Assembly: GCF_012328925.1 (NCBI RefSeq)
Contig: NZ_JAAXLS010000012.1
Span: 107,111 to 171,110 of the forward strand
Direction: 5' to 3'
From: Amycolatopsis acididurans
GTDB lineage: Bacteria; Actinomycetota; Actinomycetes; Mycobacteriales; Pseudonocardiaceae
DNA length: 64,000 nucleotides
A program made the position numbers and the translations under genes. Of the stretch, positions 23,240 through 30,991 are shown piece after piece (the stretch's first letter is position 1; the number at the start of each line of letters is the position of its first letter). The notes under the pieces were generated by a model. The model saw only the letters and a program-made list of their open reading frames with translations, was not told the origin of the DNA and did not search any database.

Positions 23240-25171
23240 TCAGCGTTCGAGGAAATCCTTGTGAATGCACCGGGTTTCGTGGCCCGCGGCCGGAATCGCG
23301 AGCGGAATGGCCGACTCGGCACATTCGGGGATCGCGTAGCCGCACCGGGGACGGAAGTGACATCCCACCGGCCATTCCCCCGGTTTCGGCACCATGCCGA
23401 GGATCGCGGGCAGCGTCTTGTCGTCGCCGTCCATCTCGTGGGCGTGCGGGTTCGCGGCGAGCAGCGCTTCCGTGTACGGGTGCCGCGGCTCGTAGACGAT
23501 CGGTGAAATGCCCGCTTGCTCGACGACCTGCCCGGCGTACATGACGACGGCCCGGTCACAGAGGTCGGCGGCCACCCCCCAGTCGTGTGTGACGAGCAGG
23601 ATGGCCATGTCCTCGGTCCGCTGCAGCTCTCGCAACAGGTCGAGGATTTCGGCCTGCACGGTCACGTCGAGCGCGGTGGTCGGCTCGTCGGCGATGAGCA
23701 GCTTCGGATTTCCGGCGAGCGCTCGGGCGATGGCGATCCGCTGCGCCATACCGCCGGACAGCTCGTGCGGGTAGCGCCGGGCGACCCGCTCGGGGTCCGG
23801 CAGATGCACCAGGCGGAGCAGTTCGACGGCGCGTCGCTTCGCCTGTCGTCGGCTCAGTTCCGGATGGTGCGTGCGGACGGCCTGGGTGAGCTGCCAGCCC
23901 ACCCGGAACACGGGGTTGAGGCTGATCATCGGTTCCTGCGAGATCAGCCCGATCTGGCTGCCACGCACGCGTTCCAGTTCCTTGTCCGACAAGGCGGAGA
24001 GGTCCTGGCCGTTGAACCGGATCCGGCCGGCGGCGATCCGCCCGGTGCCGGGCAGCAGGCCGAGTACGGCCATGGCCGTGATCGTCTTGCCACAGCCGGA
24101 TTCCCCGACCAGTCCGACGGTCTCTCCGGGGCGCACCGTCAGGTTGACGTCGTCGAGGATGGGCACCGGGCCCGACCGGGTGTCGAACACGACGGAGAGA
24201 TTCTCGATCGACAGCAGCGCTTTGTCGTCGGACGAGACCGCCTGCCGGGTGGCGACCCGGCGCTTCTTGCGGCGCGTCACCGTGGTGGACCAGCCCTCGG
24301 CGGTGGCGTCCCGGACGACGTCGCCGAGCAGCCCGAAGGCGAGGATGGTCAGCGCGATGACGATCCCGGGCGGCCAGATCAGCCACGGCTGCAGCACGAT
24401 CGTCTGTACGCCGTCGGCCACCATCCCGCCCCAGGACGGCTCGGGCGCGGGAACGACGAGCGACAGGAACGCCAGCCCGCTCTGCACGAGCAGCGCGACG
24501 GCCGCGAGCAGCGAGGACTGCACGATGATCGGGCCCGCGATCCTGGGCAGCACGTGCCGGAAGATGATGTAGCGCCGGGACAGCCCGGAGACCTGGGCCG
24601 CGGCCACGTAGAGCTCTTCGCGCACCGGCAGCGTCGCCGACCGGACGATGCGCATCAGCCCCGGCGCGGCGATCACCCCCAGTGTGACCATCGCGGCCGC
24701 CATGTTCTGCGGAAACACCGACAGCACGACGAGAATGATGATGATGGACGGCATCGAGAACGTCAGGTCGGCCAGCCAGCTGACCACGCGGTCCGCCTTG
24801 CCGCCGAGGTATCCCGCGACAAGGCCGATCGGAACCCCGAGCAGCAGGACCGCGACGAGTGCCTCGGCCACCCCGACCATCGTGATGCGGGTGCCGACCA
24901 GCAGCCGTTCGAGCACGTCGCGGCCGAGCGAGTCGGTGCCGAGCCAGTGCGCGCTCGACGGTCCCTGCCGGGCGCCGAGCAGGTCGCCCGCGAACTGGCC
25001 GGAGACGTCCGGCATGACGATCGGCGCGACGATCGCGATGCCGATGATCACCGCGAGGAATGCCAGGCATCCCACCGCGAGCTTGCGGCGCAGCAGCCTG
25101 CGCCAGAACCGCGGCGATGACGCGATCGTGGGCGCGCTGCTACCCGAGTCGGCGACAGTGGTGACGGTCAT
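23240..25171 (-). CDS. Fused ABC importer permease (DppC-type) and ATPase (DppD-type)
   Basis: Encodes 643 aa from ATG 25171; its start overlaps the DppB-type stop (ATGA). Residues about 1-300 are a DppC/OppC permease with 'RDVLERLLVGTRITM' and the EAA loop 'EELYVAAAQVSGLS'. A basic linker (about 305-325) leads to an ATPase with Walker A 'GESGCGKT', signature 'LSGGMAQRIAIARAL', Walker B 'LLIADEPT' and a Cys-rich OppD/DppD tail ('CHFRPRCGYAIPEC'). It imports oligopeptides, nickel or similar solutes. No second ATPase (DppF) and no binding protein are encoded nearby, so the domain may homodimerise and borrow a binding protein (inference). Confidence 0.93.
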   Translation of the reverse strand: MTVTTVADSGSSAPTIASSPRFWRRLLRRKLAVGCLAFLAVIIGIAIVAPIVMPDVSGQFAGDLLGARQGPSSAHWLGTDSLGRDVLERLLVGTRITMVGVAEALVAVLLLGVPIGLVAGYLGGKADRVVSWLADLTFSMPSIIIILVVLSVFPQNMAAAMVTLGVIAAPGLMRIVRSATLPVREELYVAAAQVSGLSRRYIIFRHVLPRIAGPIIVQSSLLAAVALLVQSGLAFLSLVVPAPEPSWGGMVADGVQTIVLQPWLIWPPGIVIALTILAFGLLGDVVRDATAEGWSTTVTRRKKRRVATRQAVSSDDKALLSIENLSVVFDTRSGPVPILDDVNLTVRPGETVGLVGESGCGKTITAMAVLGLLPGTGRIAAGRIRFNGQDLSALSDKELERVRGSQIGLISQEPMISLNPVFRVGWQLTQAVRTHHPELSRRQAKRRAVELLRLVHLPDPERVARRYPHELSGGMAQRIAIARALAGNPKLLIADEPTTALDVTVQAEILDLLRELQRTEDMAILLVTHDWGVAADLCDRAVVMYAGQVVEQAGISPIVYEPRHPYTEALLAANPHAHEMDGDDKTLPAILGMVPKPGEWPVGCHFRPRCGYAIPECAESAIPLAIPAAGHETRCIHKDFLER

Positions 25172-26175
25172 GAGGTACGCACCTTGGGGTTCAGCCACGT
25201 GTAGGCGAGGTCGACGAGGAGGTTGATCACGACCACGAGAATGGTGAAGTAGACGACGATGCCCTGGATCACCGGCAGATCGTGTTGTGCCGTGCTGTTC
25301 ACGGCCAGCGAGCCCAGACCGGGCAGCGCGAAGACGTTCTCCACGACCACCGTGCCGCCCAGCAGGGCGACGGCCTGCAGGCCGAGGATCGTGACCACCC
25401 GGACCGAGGCGTTCTTCAACGCGTTCACGAAGACTATGGAGCGGTATTTGACGCCGTTCGCGCGGGCCATTCTGATGTACTCGCTGTTGAGCACGTCGAG
25501 CATCGATTCGCGGGTCTGTTTGGCCAGCGCGGCGATCCCGCTCAAGGCGAGCGCGAATACGGGCAGCACCAGCGATCGCAGCCAGTCCTGGGGCGATTCG
25601 GCGAAGTCCACATAGCCGGTGGGCGGCAGCCAGCGCAACGCGACGGCGAAGACCACGATCAGCATCGCGCCCACCCAGAAGCCGGGCAGCGCGAAACCGA
25701 CGAGCGCGATCCCGTCCACGAGCCGGCCCAGCACGCCACCCCGGACGGCGGAGAACACGCCCAGCGCCACCCCGGCGACCAGCGAGACCAGCAAAGCGCC
25801 GAACATCAGCGACAGCGTCACGGGCAGCCTGGTGAGGATCGCGTTCGTCACCGTCTCACCGGAGAACAGCGATGAACCCAGATCGCCGGTGACCGCGTGC
25901 GACAACCATCGCCAGTACTGCTCGTACAACGGCAGGTCCAGGCCGAGCGAGCTGCGCAGCGCCTCGTACTGCTCCTGCGTCGCCTGCGTTCCCAGAATCG
26001 CCTGTGCGGTGTCGCCCGGGGTCAGGGACACGAGCACGAAGCTCAGGACGGAGATGACGAACAGCAAGGGAACCGCCATGAGCACGCGCCGGACGGTGGC
26101 TCTCAGCAGTGGCATGCGGATCAGTGCGGCGAGTGGATTGTCCCGTTCAGGACGCGCGATAACACCCTCAGTCAT
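25168..26175 (-). CDS. ABC importer permease, DppB/OppB type
   Basis: Encodes 335 aa from ATG 26175, AAGGAG 4 nt upstream. About six membrane helices are seen; the EAA motif appears as 'NSEYIRMARANGVKYRSIVFVNALKNA', and the N-terminal segment 'LSFVLVSLTPGDTAQAILG' is typical of DppB. Partner of the fused DppC-DppD protein, with which it overlaps by 4 bp. An AT-rich 57-bp gap upstream (26176-26232) probably carries the operon promoter. Confidence 0.93.
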   Translation of the reverse strand: MTEGVIARPERDNPLAALIRMPLLRATVRRVLMAVPLLFVISVLSFVLVSLTPGDTAQAILGTQATQEQYEALRSSLGLDLPLYEQYWRWLSHAVTGDLGSSLFSGETVTNAILTRLPVTLSLMFGALLVSLVAGVALGVFSAVRGGVLGRLVDGIALVGFALPGFWVGAMLIVVFAVALRWLPPTGYVDFAESPQDWLRSLVLPVFALALSGIAALAKQTRESMLDVLNSEYIRMARANGVKYRSIVFVNALKNASVRVVTILGLQAVALLGGTVVVENVFALPGLGSLAVNSTAQHDLPVIQGIVVYFTILVVVINLLVDLAYTWLNPKVRTS

Positions 26176-26232
26176 ACCGCTCCTTGCCAATCGGTATGCG
26201 GACGACCATTTAAGAACGAAACTAGTATTTCA

Positions 26233-26922
26233 CTATAGGGGACCGGCTGAGGGGAAGGAAGGGTCAAGGTCAGGACTCGCACTCGGCCGCGAGACGCCTA
26301 TTCCGCCTGGTCCTGCCGATGTGTTCCGGCGCGCGATCACGATGAGCGAACAGATCAGCGCGACGTCCACGATCAACGCGAGCCGCTGGACGAAGCCGAC
26401 CGGCAGCAGCCACGGCAACGCATAGCCGATCCCGAACAGCAGTAACATCAGCGTCGCGCCGGCCGAGATCCCGCGCACCGCACGGCGGCCGCTGGGAAGC
26501 GTGTCCAGCAACGAAAAACCGAGTGCGGGCAGGCTCAGAAACGCGATGACGCAGGAGTACTGGTGGATCTCGCCGCTGACCGGGTTCGGATGCTCCGGGT
26601 AGCTGGCCGGGAACAGGGCCGCCGCGCCGAGACCGAGCGACCACGTCCCGAACAGTGCCCTGCTCGTCCCGCTGACCGCGATGCCCGCCGCGCTAAGCGC
26701 CGCCAGGGTCGCCAGCGAGCCGATCGCCGTCGCGAGGATGCTCGCGCCCAGCATTCCGGTGCCGCGGTCGGTGAACGCGTAGCTGGACAGCGTGTCGGTG
26801 AGCGGGTCGTGCGAGCTGATCAGATGCAGAACCGTCATCGTGAACGCGGCCCAGGCGAGCGCCGCCGTCGCGATGCTCACCCAGAGCCTGGTTCTGTCCC
26901 CTGGTTCGGTCGAGATCCCCAT
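26233..26922 (-). CDS. DUF998-family integral membrane protein
   Basis: Encodes 229 aa from ATG 26922. Six hydrophobic helices; 'HLISSHDPLTDTLSSYAFT' after the first helix and 'FPASYPEHPNPVSGEIHQYSC' in the middle fit DUF998. The C-terminal tail is Pro/Ser-rich and soluble. The function of the family is unknown. It is on the same strand as, and 57 bp before, the ABC importer genes, but the AT-rich gap suggests separate promoters. Confidence 0.8.
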   Translation of the reverse strand: MGISTEPGDRTRLWVSIATAALAWAAFTMTVLHLISSHDPLTDTLSSYAFTDRGTGMLGASILATAIGSLATLAALSAAGIAVSGTSRALFGTWSLGLGAAALFPASYPEHPNPVSGEIHQYSCVIAFLSLPALGFSLLDTLPSGRRAVRGISAGATLMLLLFGIGYALPWLLPVGFVQRLALIVDVALICSLIVIARRNTSAGPGGIGVSRPSASPDLDPSFPSAGPL

Positions 26923-26982
26923 GACGCCAAGCTTTTCGTGGCCGGGCGCCGGGCAGATCCGGACAAGTCCCTGATCTTCCCC

Positions 26983-27747
26983 CTAGTTGGCGAACTCGAC
27001 CAGCACCAGCGCCTGATCGTCGTGCCGCTTGGCGCGCGGCCACCTGGCGCCGTGTGGGTCGCCGCGCTCGGCGACGCGCACCGCCTCCAGCACCGCGTGC
27101 AGACCCTGCGCACGGGCCAGTGCGCGGACGTCGTGCCAGTCGAACAGTCCGTAGTCGTCCACGGCCACGGCCACCCCGTCGCTCGCGAGCAGGACGGTTT
27201 CGATCTCGTCGCGCGGCCACGACCGCCGCAGCGCCTCGCCCGCCGCGGCCGGATCGGCCTCGGCGACCCAGAACCCGTCGGCGGCGTTGCGCCTGGCCCG
27301 CACGTCGGCGCCGGTGTAGAGCTTGCCTGCCGCGCGCAGCGCCGCGATCCGCCCGTCGGCGAGCACCTCGTGGCCCGACCGTCCAAAAGCGACGATGGGA
27401 CTGTCGGCGAGTACGAGCGCGTCCACCCGCTCGGCGTTCCAGCGCAGCATCGCGACGGTGCTCGACGGCGACGAACCGGGACGCAGATCGTGCGTCTTCG
27501 CGACCTCGGCGATGGCACGGGCGAGCACGGCGCCCAGGTCGTCGTCCGGGCGCGCGCCGAGCTCGTCGGCGAGCTGTTTGCCCAGTAGGCCCGCGTACCA
27601 GCCGCCGGGAGGCTGCTCCGGGCTCGGTGCGGTCGCGCCGTCCAGCAGCAGCACGGCGTCGTCGAGGGTCAGTACGTGGTCCTCGGTCGGGCGCGGATCA
27701 CCGTTGCTGCCGACGCCCGCCTGTTCGGCGATCTGGATCGTGGGCAC
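26983..27747 (-). CDS. PP2C-like serine/threonine phosphatase family protein
   Basis: Encodes 254 aa from GTG 27747. PP2C metal-binding signatures are spread as expected: 'LTLDDAVLLLDGAT' early, 'LLASDGVAVAVDDYGLFDW' in the middle and 'RHDDQALVLVEF' at the end. No membrane segment or other domain. Substrates are unknown. It is divergent from a small HTH gene; the two tandem dyads between them (27763-27807) may control both directions. Confidence 0.78.
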   Translation of the reverse strand: MPTIQIAEQAGVGSNGDPRPTEDHVLTLDDAVLLLDGATAPSPEQPPGGWYAGLLGKQLADELGARPDDDLGAVLARAIAEVAKTHDLRPGSSPSSTVAMLRWNAERVDALVLADSPIVAFGRSGHEVLADGRIAALRAAGKLYTGADVRARRNAADGFWVAEADPAAAGEALRRSWPRDEIETVLLASDGVAVAVDDYGLFDWHDVRALARAQGLHAVLEAVRVAERGDPHGARWPRAKRHDDQALVLVEFAN

Positions 27748-27762
27748 TTCGCTGACCTTACT

Positions 27763-27807
27763 TGTCAACTGCGGTTGACACGATGGCGTTGTCAACTTAG
27801 GTTGACA
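27763..27807 (+). promoter_or_regulatory. Two TGTCAAC-N4-GTTGACA operators laid over a TTGACA-N17-TAGGTT promoter
   Basis: TGTCAACTGCGGTTGACA (27763-27780) and TGTCAACTTAGGTTGACA (27790-27807) are perfect 7-bp inverted repeats 27 bp apart centre to centre. The right arm of the first ends in TTGACA (27775-27780), a consensus -35. Seventeen bp later TAGGTT (27798-27803), inside the second, can serve as -10. Transcription would then begin at or next to ATG 27810, a leaderless message with no room for a Shine-Dalgarno. A protein bound here blocks the promoter directly. Confidence 0.75.
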
Positions 27808-27809
27808 GC

Positions 27810-28019
27810 ATGACTGAGGCAACCGATCTGGCCGCTCTGGCCGGCGACCGCGATCCCCGCGTGGGGCTGCGGGCCGTCGCCGCGCTGCGCAGGCTGCTGG
27901 AGCAACTCGAAGCCGTCCAGGTGCGCAGCGCCCGCGTGCACGGCTGGTCGTGGCAGGAGATCGCCGCCGAGCTCGGGATCAGCCGGCAGGCGGTCCACAA
28001 GAAGTACGGGAGGAACTGA
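27810..28019 (+). CDS. Small helix-turn-helix protein, likely autoregulator of the Clp-N gene
   Basis: Encodes 69 aa from ATG 27810, probably translated from a leaderless transcript. A C-terminal sigma-70-region-4-like HTH, 'WSWQEIAAELGISRQAVHKKYG', follows a helical N-terminus. The gene overlaps the next by one base (TGATG). Small HTH genes paired with a Clp N-terminal-domain gene are widespread in actinobacteria. Here the tandem dyads over its own promoter suggest negative autoregulation. Confidence 0.85.
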   Translation: MTEATDLAALAGDRDPRVGLRAVAALRRLLEQLEAVQVRSARVHGWSWQEIAAELGISRQAVHKKYGRN

Positions 28020-28552
28020 TGTTCGAGAAGTTCACCGGTGACGCGCGGGAGATCGTGATCGCCGCCCAGCGTGAAGCGGTGGAGCGGCACGCGCCGGAGA
28101 TCACGCCCATCCACGTGCTGCAGGCGTTGCTGCGGCGGCCGGACAGCGAGGCGGGCAGGCTGCTCACGCGGCTCGGCGTCCCCGTGGCCGAGGTCGCCGC
28201 GGAGGCCGAACGTGTGCGCAGACGTGGCGGGATCAGCGAGGCGGACGCGACGGCACTCGGCGAGTTCGGGATCGACGTCGACCGGATCGTCGAACGGCTC
28301 GAGCAGGTGCACGGGCCGGATCCGTTCACCAGCGCGCAGGCGGTGCGGGTGAAGCGTCGGCACGTCCCGTTCGCGGACGAGTCGAAGAAGACGCTCGAGA
28401 TCTGCCTGAAGGAGGTGATCAAACTGGGCGGCCGGGAGCTCGGCTCCCAGCACATCCTGCTGGCGCTGGCGGTGCTGCGGGGTCCCGCCGCCGATGTACT
28501 GGCCCGCTTCGACGTCGACGCGCCGAGGCTGCGGCAGGCGCTTTCCGCTTAA
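28019..28552 (+). CDS. Clp N-terminal (double repeat) domain protein
   Basis: Encodes 177 aa from ATG 28019. Two Clp-N repeats: 'MFEKFTGDAREIVIAAQREAVERH' with 'ITPIHVLQALL', then 'FADESKKTLEICLKEVIKLGGRELGSQHILLAL'. There is no AAA+ module, so it is not a full ClpA/C unfoldase. Stand-alone Clp-N proteins may act as adaptors, substrate binders, or decoys for antibiotics that hit ClpC1 (family knowledge and inference). It is coupled to the HTH gene and convergent with the yczE-like gene (4-bp overlap). Confidence 0.9.
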   Translation: MFEKFTGDAREIVIAAQREAVERHAPEITPIHVLQALLRRPDSEAGRLLTRLGVPVAEVAAEAERVRRRGGISEADATALGEFGIDVDRIVERLEQVHGPDPFTSAQAVRVKRRHVPFADESKKTLEICLKEVIKLGGRELGSQHILLALAVLRGPAADVLARFDVDAPRLRQALSA

Positions 28553-29175
28553 CGGTCGCGCTCGCGCCAGGCGACCAGCGGCAGGAAGAACTGCGCGAGC
28601 GGGCCGATCGCCAGCGCGTAGAGCACGGTTCCGATGCCGACGGTGCCGCCGAGCAGCCAGCCCGCGCCGAGCACGACCACCTCGATCGCCGTGCGTACCA
28701 GGCGCACCGAACGGCCGGTGCGGCCGGCAAGGCCGGTCATCAGGCCGTCGCGCGGACCGGGACCCAGCCGCGCGCCGACATAGGCCGCGGTCGCCAGCCC
28801 GTTCGACACGACGCCGCCGAGCATGAGCGTGATCTGCCAGGCCAGTACGTGCTGATCCGGCAGGATCGCGCGTACGAGATCGACCGTGATCGAGATGACG
28901 ACGATGTTGGCCACGGTGCCCAGGCCCAGCCGCTGGCGCAGCGGGATCCAGACCAGCAGTACGCAGACCGACGCGATCGCCACGATCGTGCCGAAGGTGA
29001 GCCCGGTCCGGTTCGACAGCCCCTCGTGCAGCACGTCCCACGGGTTCAGGCCCAGCCCCGCCCTGGTCATCATCGCCATGCTCGCGCCGTAGAGCACCAG
29101 CCCGAGCAACAGCTGGGGCAGGCGGCGTGCGGGGCTGACGGAGACGGCGACGGGACGGAGATCTATTGCTGCCAC
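28549..29175 (-). CDS. YczE/YyaS-family membrane protein
   Basis: Encodes 208 aa from GTG 29175. Five hydrophobic helices; 'YGASMAMMTRAGLGLNPWDVLHEGLSNRTGLTFGT' and 'GARLGPGPRDGLMTGLAGRTGRSVRLVRTAIE' are typical of YczE. Function unproven (transport suspected). It is divergent from a MocR-type regulator, a combination found in many bacteria. Three ATTGGCC boxes in the 60-bp gap are the probable regulator sites. Confidence 0.85.
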   Translation of the reverse strand: MAAIDLRPVAVSVSPARRLPQLLLGLVLYGASMAMMTRAGLGLNPWDVLHEGLSNRTGLTFGTIVAIASVCVLLVWIPLRQRLGLGTVANIVVISITVDLVRAILPDQHVLAWQITLMLGGVVSNGLATAAYVGARLGPGPRDGLMTGLAGRTGRSVRLVRTAIEVVVLGAGWLLGGTVGIGTVLYALAIGPLAQFFLPLVAWRERDR

Positions 29176-29193
29176 ACGTCGAGAATGCGCGGG

Positions 29194-29233
29194 ATTGGCC
29201 CGGATGAACAGGGCCAATCTGTCATTATTGGCC
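29194..29233. promoter_or_regulatory. Three ATTGGCC boxes between yczE-like and MocR genes
   Basis: ATTGGCC at 29194-29200, its complement GGCCAAT at 29212-29218 and ATTGGCC again at 29227-29233. The two direct copies are 33 bp apart (three turns) with the inverted one between them. The last ends 2 bp before the MocR ATG, so binding would autoregulate MocR as well as control yczE. Confidence 0.7.
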
Positions 29234-29235
29234 TT

Positions 29236-30630
29236 ATGAACCCCGTCGGCGGTCGCATCAGCGGCATCAGATTGGCCGCACTCCTGGGTGCGTGGCGCCG
29301 TGGCACACGGCAGGGCGCCGCCGATCTCGCGGCAGCGGTCGAACTGCAGGTGCTGGACGGGCACCTGCCCGTCGGCACGCAGTTGCCCGCCGAACGTGAG
29401 CTGGCGGACGCGCTCGGGGTGAGCCGGACGCTCATCGGCGCCGCGCTCGACCGGTTGCGCGAAGGCGGTCTGGTCGCGAGCAGGCGGGGAGCGGGCTCGT
29501 GGATCACCGCGCCGGGCGGGGACATCATCGATCCCGCTCTGCCCGAGCGCGAGGACACGATCGACATGAGCCGGGCGACACCGCCCGCCGTACCGGGAAT
29601 GGCCGCCGCGGTGGATGCCGCGCGCCATCTGCTCGCCGACGAACTCGGCCGGACCGGCTACACCGGACAGGGCCTGCCGTTGCTGCGGGAACGCGTCGCC
29701 GCCCGCTACACCGAGCGCGGCCTGCCGACGACACCGGCGCAGGTGATGATCACCAACGGCGCGCATCACGGTTTCGTGCTGGCGCTGCGCATGCTGACCG
29801 GCCCCGGCGATCGCGTGCTCGTCGAGCAGCCGACGTATCCGAACTCGCTGGAGGCGGTGCGTGCGGCGCACGCGATCCCGGTGCCGGTCGCGATGACCGA
29901 CGAGGGCTGGGATTTCGAGGGAATCGAGGCGGTGCTGCGCCAGGCCGGCCCGCGGCTGGCCTACCTGATCGTCGACTTCCAGAACCCCACCGGCTGGCGG
30001 ATGGACGAGGCGGGCCGCGAGCGCCTCGGCCGGATGTTCGCGCGTGCCAGGACTTCCGTCGTGATCGACGAGACGCTCGCCGAACTCGATCTCGGAAACG
30101 AGGTTGCACCAAGCCCGCTCGGCAGCGCGATTCTCGTTGGCACATCGTCGAAATCGCATTGGGGCGGGTTGCGGATCGGCTGGATCCGGGCGTCGGAGGA
30201 CATTCTCGCGCGGCTGTCGTCGGCCCGGTTCGGACTGGACCTCGGCTCGCCGGTGTTCGAACAGCTCGTGTTCGCCGAACTGCTCACACAACCCGCGCGG
30301 GGACGGCGGGAGGAAATCCGTGTGCAGCGGGACGCGCTGATCGACGCCGTGCGCACCTACTGTCCAGAGTGGACTTTCCGGGTGCCGGAGGGTGGATTGT
30401 CCTTGTGGTGCAAGCTTCCCGAGCCGATGAGCACGCGACTCGCCGTCGCGGCGGCCAGTCACGGCGTGCAGGCCGCGCCCGGTTCGAGATTCGGCGTCAA
30501 CGGCGGGCTGGAGCGGTGGATCCGGTTGCCGTTCGCGCATTCGCCGCACCGGCTGACCGAGGCCGTGCGCCGGCTGAGTGTGGCCGCGGCGTCGGTGCGC
30601 GACTGCCCTGGTGAACTGCCCGTGACATGA
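29236..30630 (+). CDS. MocR-type GntR/aminotransferase transcriptional regulator
   Basis: Encodes 464 aa from ATG 29236, no Shine-Dalgarno. The winged helix at about 30-95 ('LPAERELADALGVSRTLIGAALDRLREGGLV') is followed by a class I aminotransferase-like domain with 'QPTYPNSLEAVR', 'DFQNPTGWRMD', 'VIDET' and the PLP lysine in 'GTSSKSHWGGLRIGW'. MocR proteins sense PLP or an amino acid adduct and regulate transporters or PLP enzymes. Its target here is most likely the divergent yczE-like gene. Confidence 0.92.
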   Translation: MNPVGGRISGIRLAALLGAWRRGTRQGAADLAAAVELQVLDGHLPVGTQLPAERELADALGVSRTLIGAALDRLREGGLVASRRGAGSWITAPGGDIIDPALPEREDTIDMSRATPPAVPGMAAAVDAARHLLADELGRTGYTGQGLPLLRERVAARYTERGLPTTPAQVMITNGAHHGFVLALRMLTGPGDRVLVEQPTYPNSLEAVRAAHAIPVPVAMTDEGWDFEGIEAVLRQAGPRLAYLIVDFQNPTGWRMDEAGRERLGRMFARARTSVVIDETLAELDLGNEVAPSPLGSAILVGTSSKSHWGGLRIGWIRASEDILARLSSARFGLDLGSPVFEQLVFAELLTQPARGRREEIRVQRDALIDAVRTYCPEWTFRVPEGGLSLWCKLPEPMSTRLAVAAASHGVQAAPGSRFGVNGGLERWIRLPFAHSPHRLTEAVRRLSVAAASVRDCPGELPVT

Positions 30631-30631
30631 A

Positions 30632-30667
30632 GCAGCCGGTGTGCTGGAGGTCCAGCACACCGGCTGC
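30632..30667 (+). terminator. Terminator of the MocR gene
   Basis: GCAGCCGGTGTGCTGGA (30632-30648), spacer GG, and its perfect complement (30651-30667) form a 17-bp stem directly after the MocR stop codon. Confidence 0.85.
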
Positions 30668-30991
30668 CGATACCCCGCCCTGACGACCTGGGCGGGGGTG
30701 CCGCGCGGACCGATCGGCATCGCCCCTCGACATGCCGTGGTCTCTGCGGCTAGGCACGCGTCTTGGTGATACCCCTGCTCGGCGCGGTGAGTAGGAGCGA
30801 GCGACGCGTGCCTGGTGTCGGTCCCGGCGCCGCGGGGGCAACGCGGCGCCGGGACCAGGACCCGATCCGGCTAGGCGCGGTTAGCCGGCCGGGAAGACTG
30901 TGTACGCACATGAAAGAAACCCCGAAAAACTCGCTGTGGCCGCGAAGTTGATCTTGTTTTGGACGCGGATCGCCTGTGTCGCGAGGTGGGG
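30668..30991. other. Hairpin-rich intergenic region, possible structured RNA
   Basis: No believable gene. At least four more perfect or near-perfect hairpins follow the MocR terminator: ACCCCGCCC/GGGCGGGGGT (30672-30699), AGGCACGCGTC/GACGCGTGCCT enclosing 40 nt (30752-30813), GGTCCCGGCGCCGCG with a 7-nt loop (30820-30856), and CCGGCTA/TAGCCGG (30867-30888). The phrase CGGCTAGGC occurs twice (30747 and 30868). It does not match a riboswitch class I know. Both flanking genes end here, so it may be a stack of terminators or a small RNA. Confidence 0.5.

Noticed and set aside
29176..30720. Minus-strand open frame extending the yczE-like gene by about 500 codons under the MocR gene
   Set aside because: The extension has no domain and lies opposite a clearly real MocR gene. 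The five-helix YczE protein starts normally at GTG 29175.
30668..30991. Known riboswitch (c-di-AMP, cobalamin, SAM or T-box) in the hairpin-rich gap
   Set aside because: I could not find the conserved core sequences of these classes, and neither flanking gene starts downstream of the region.
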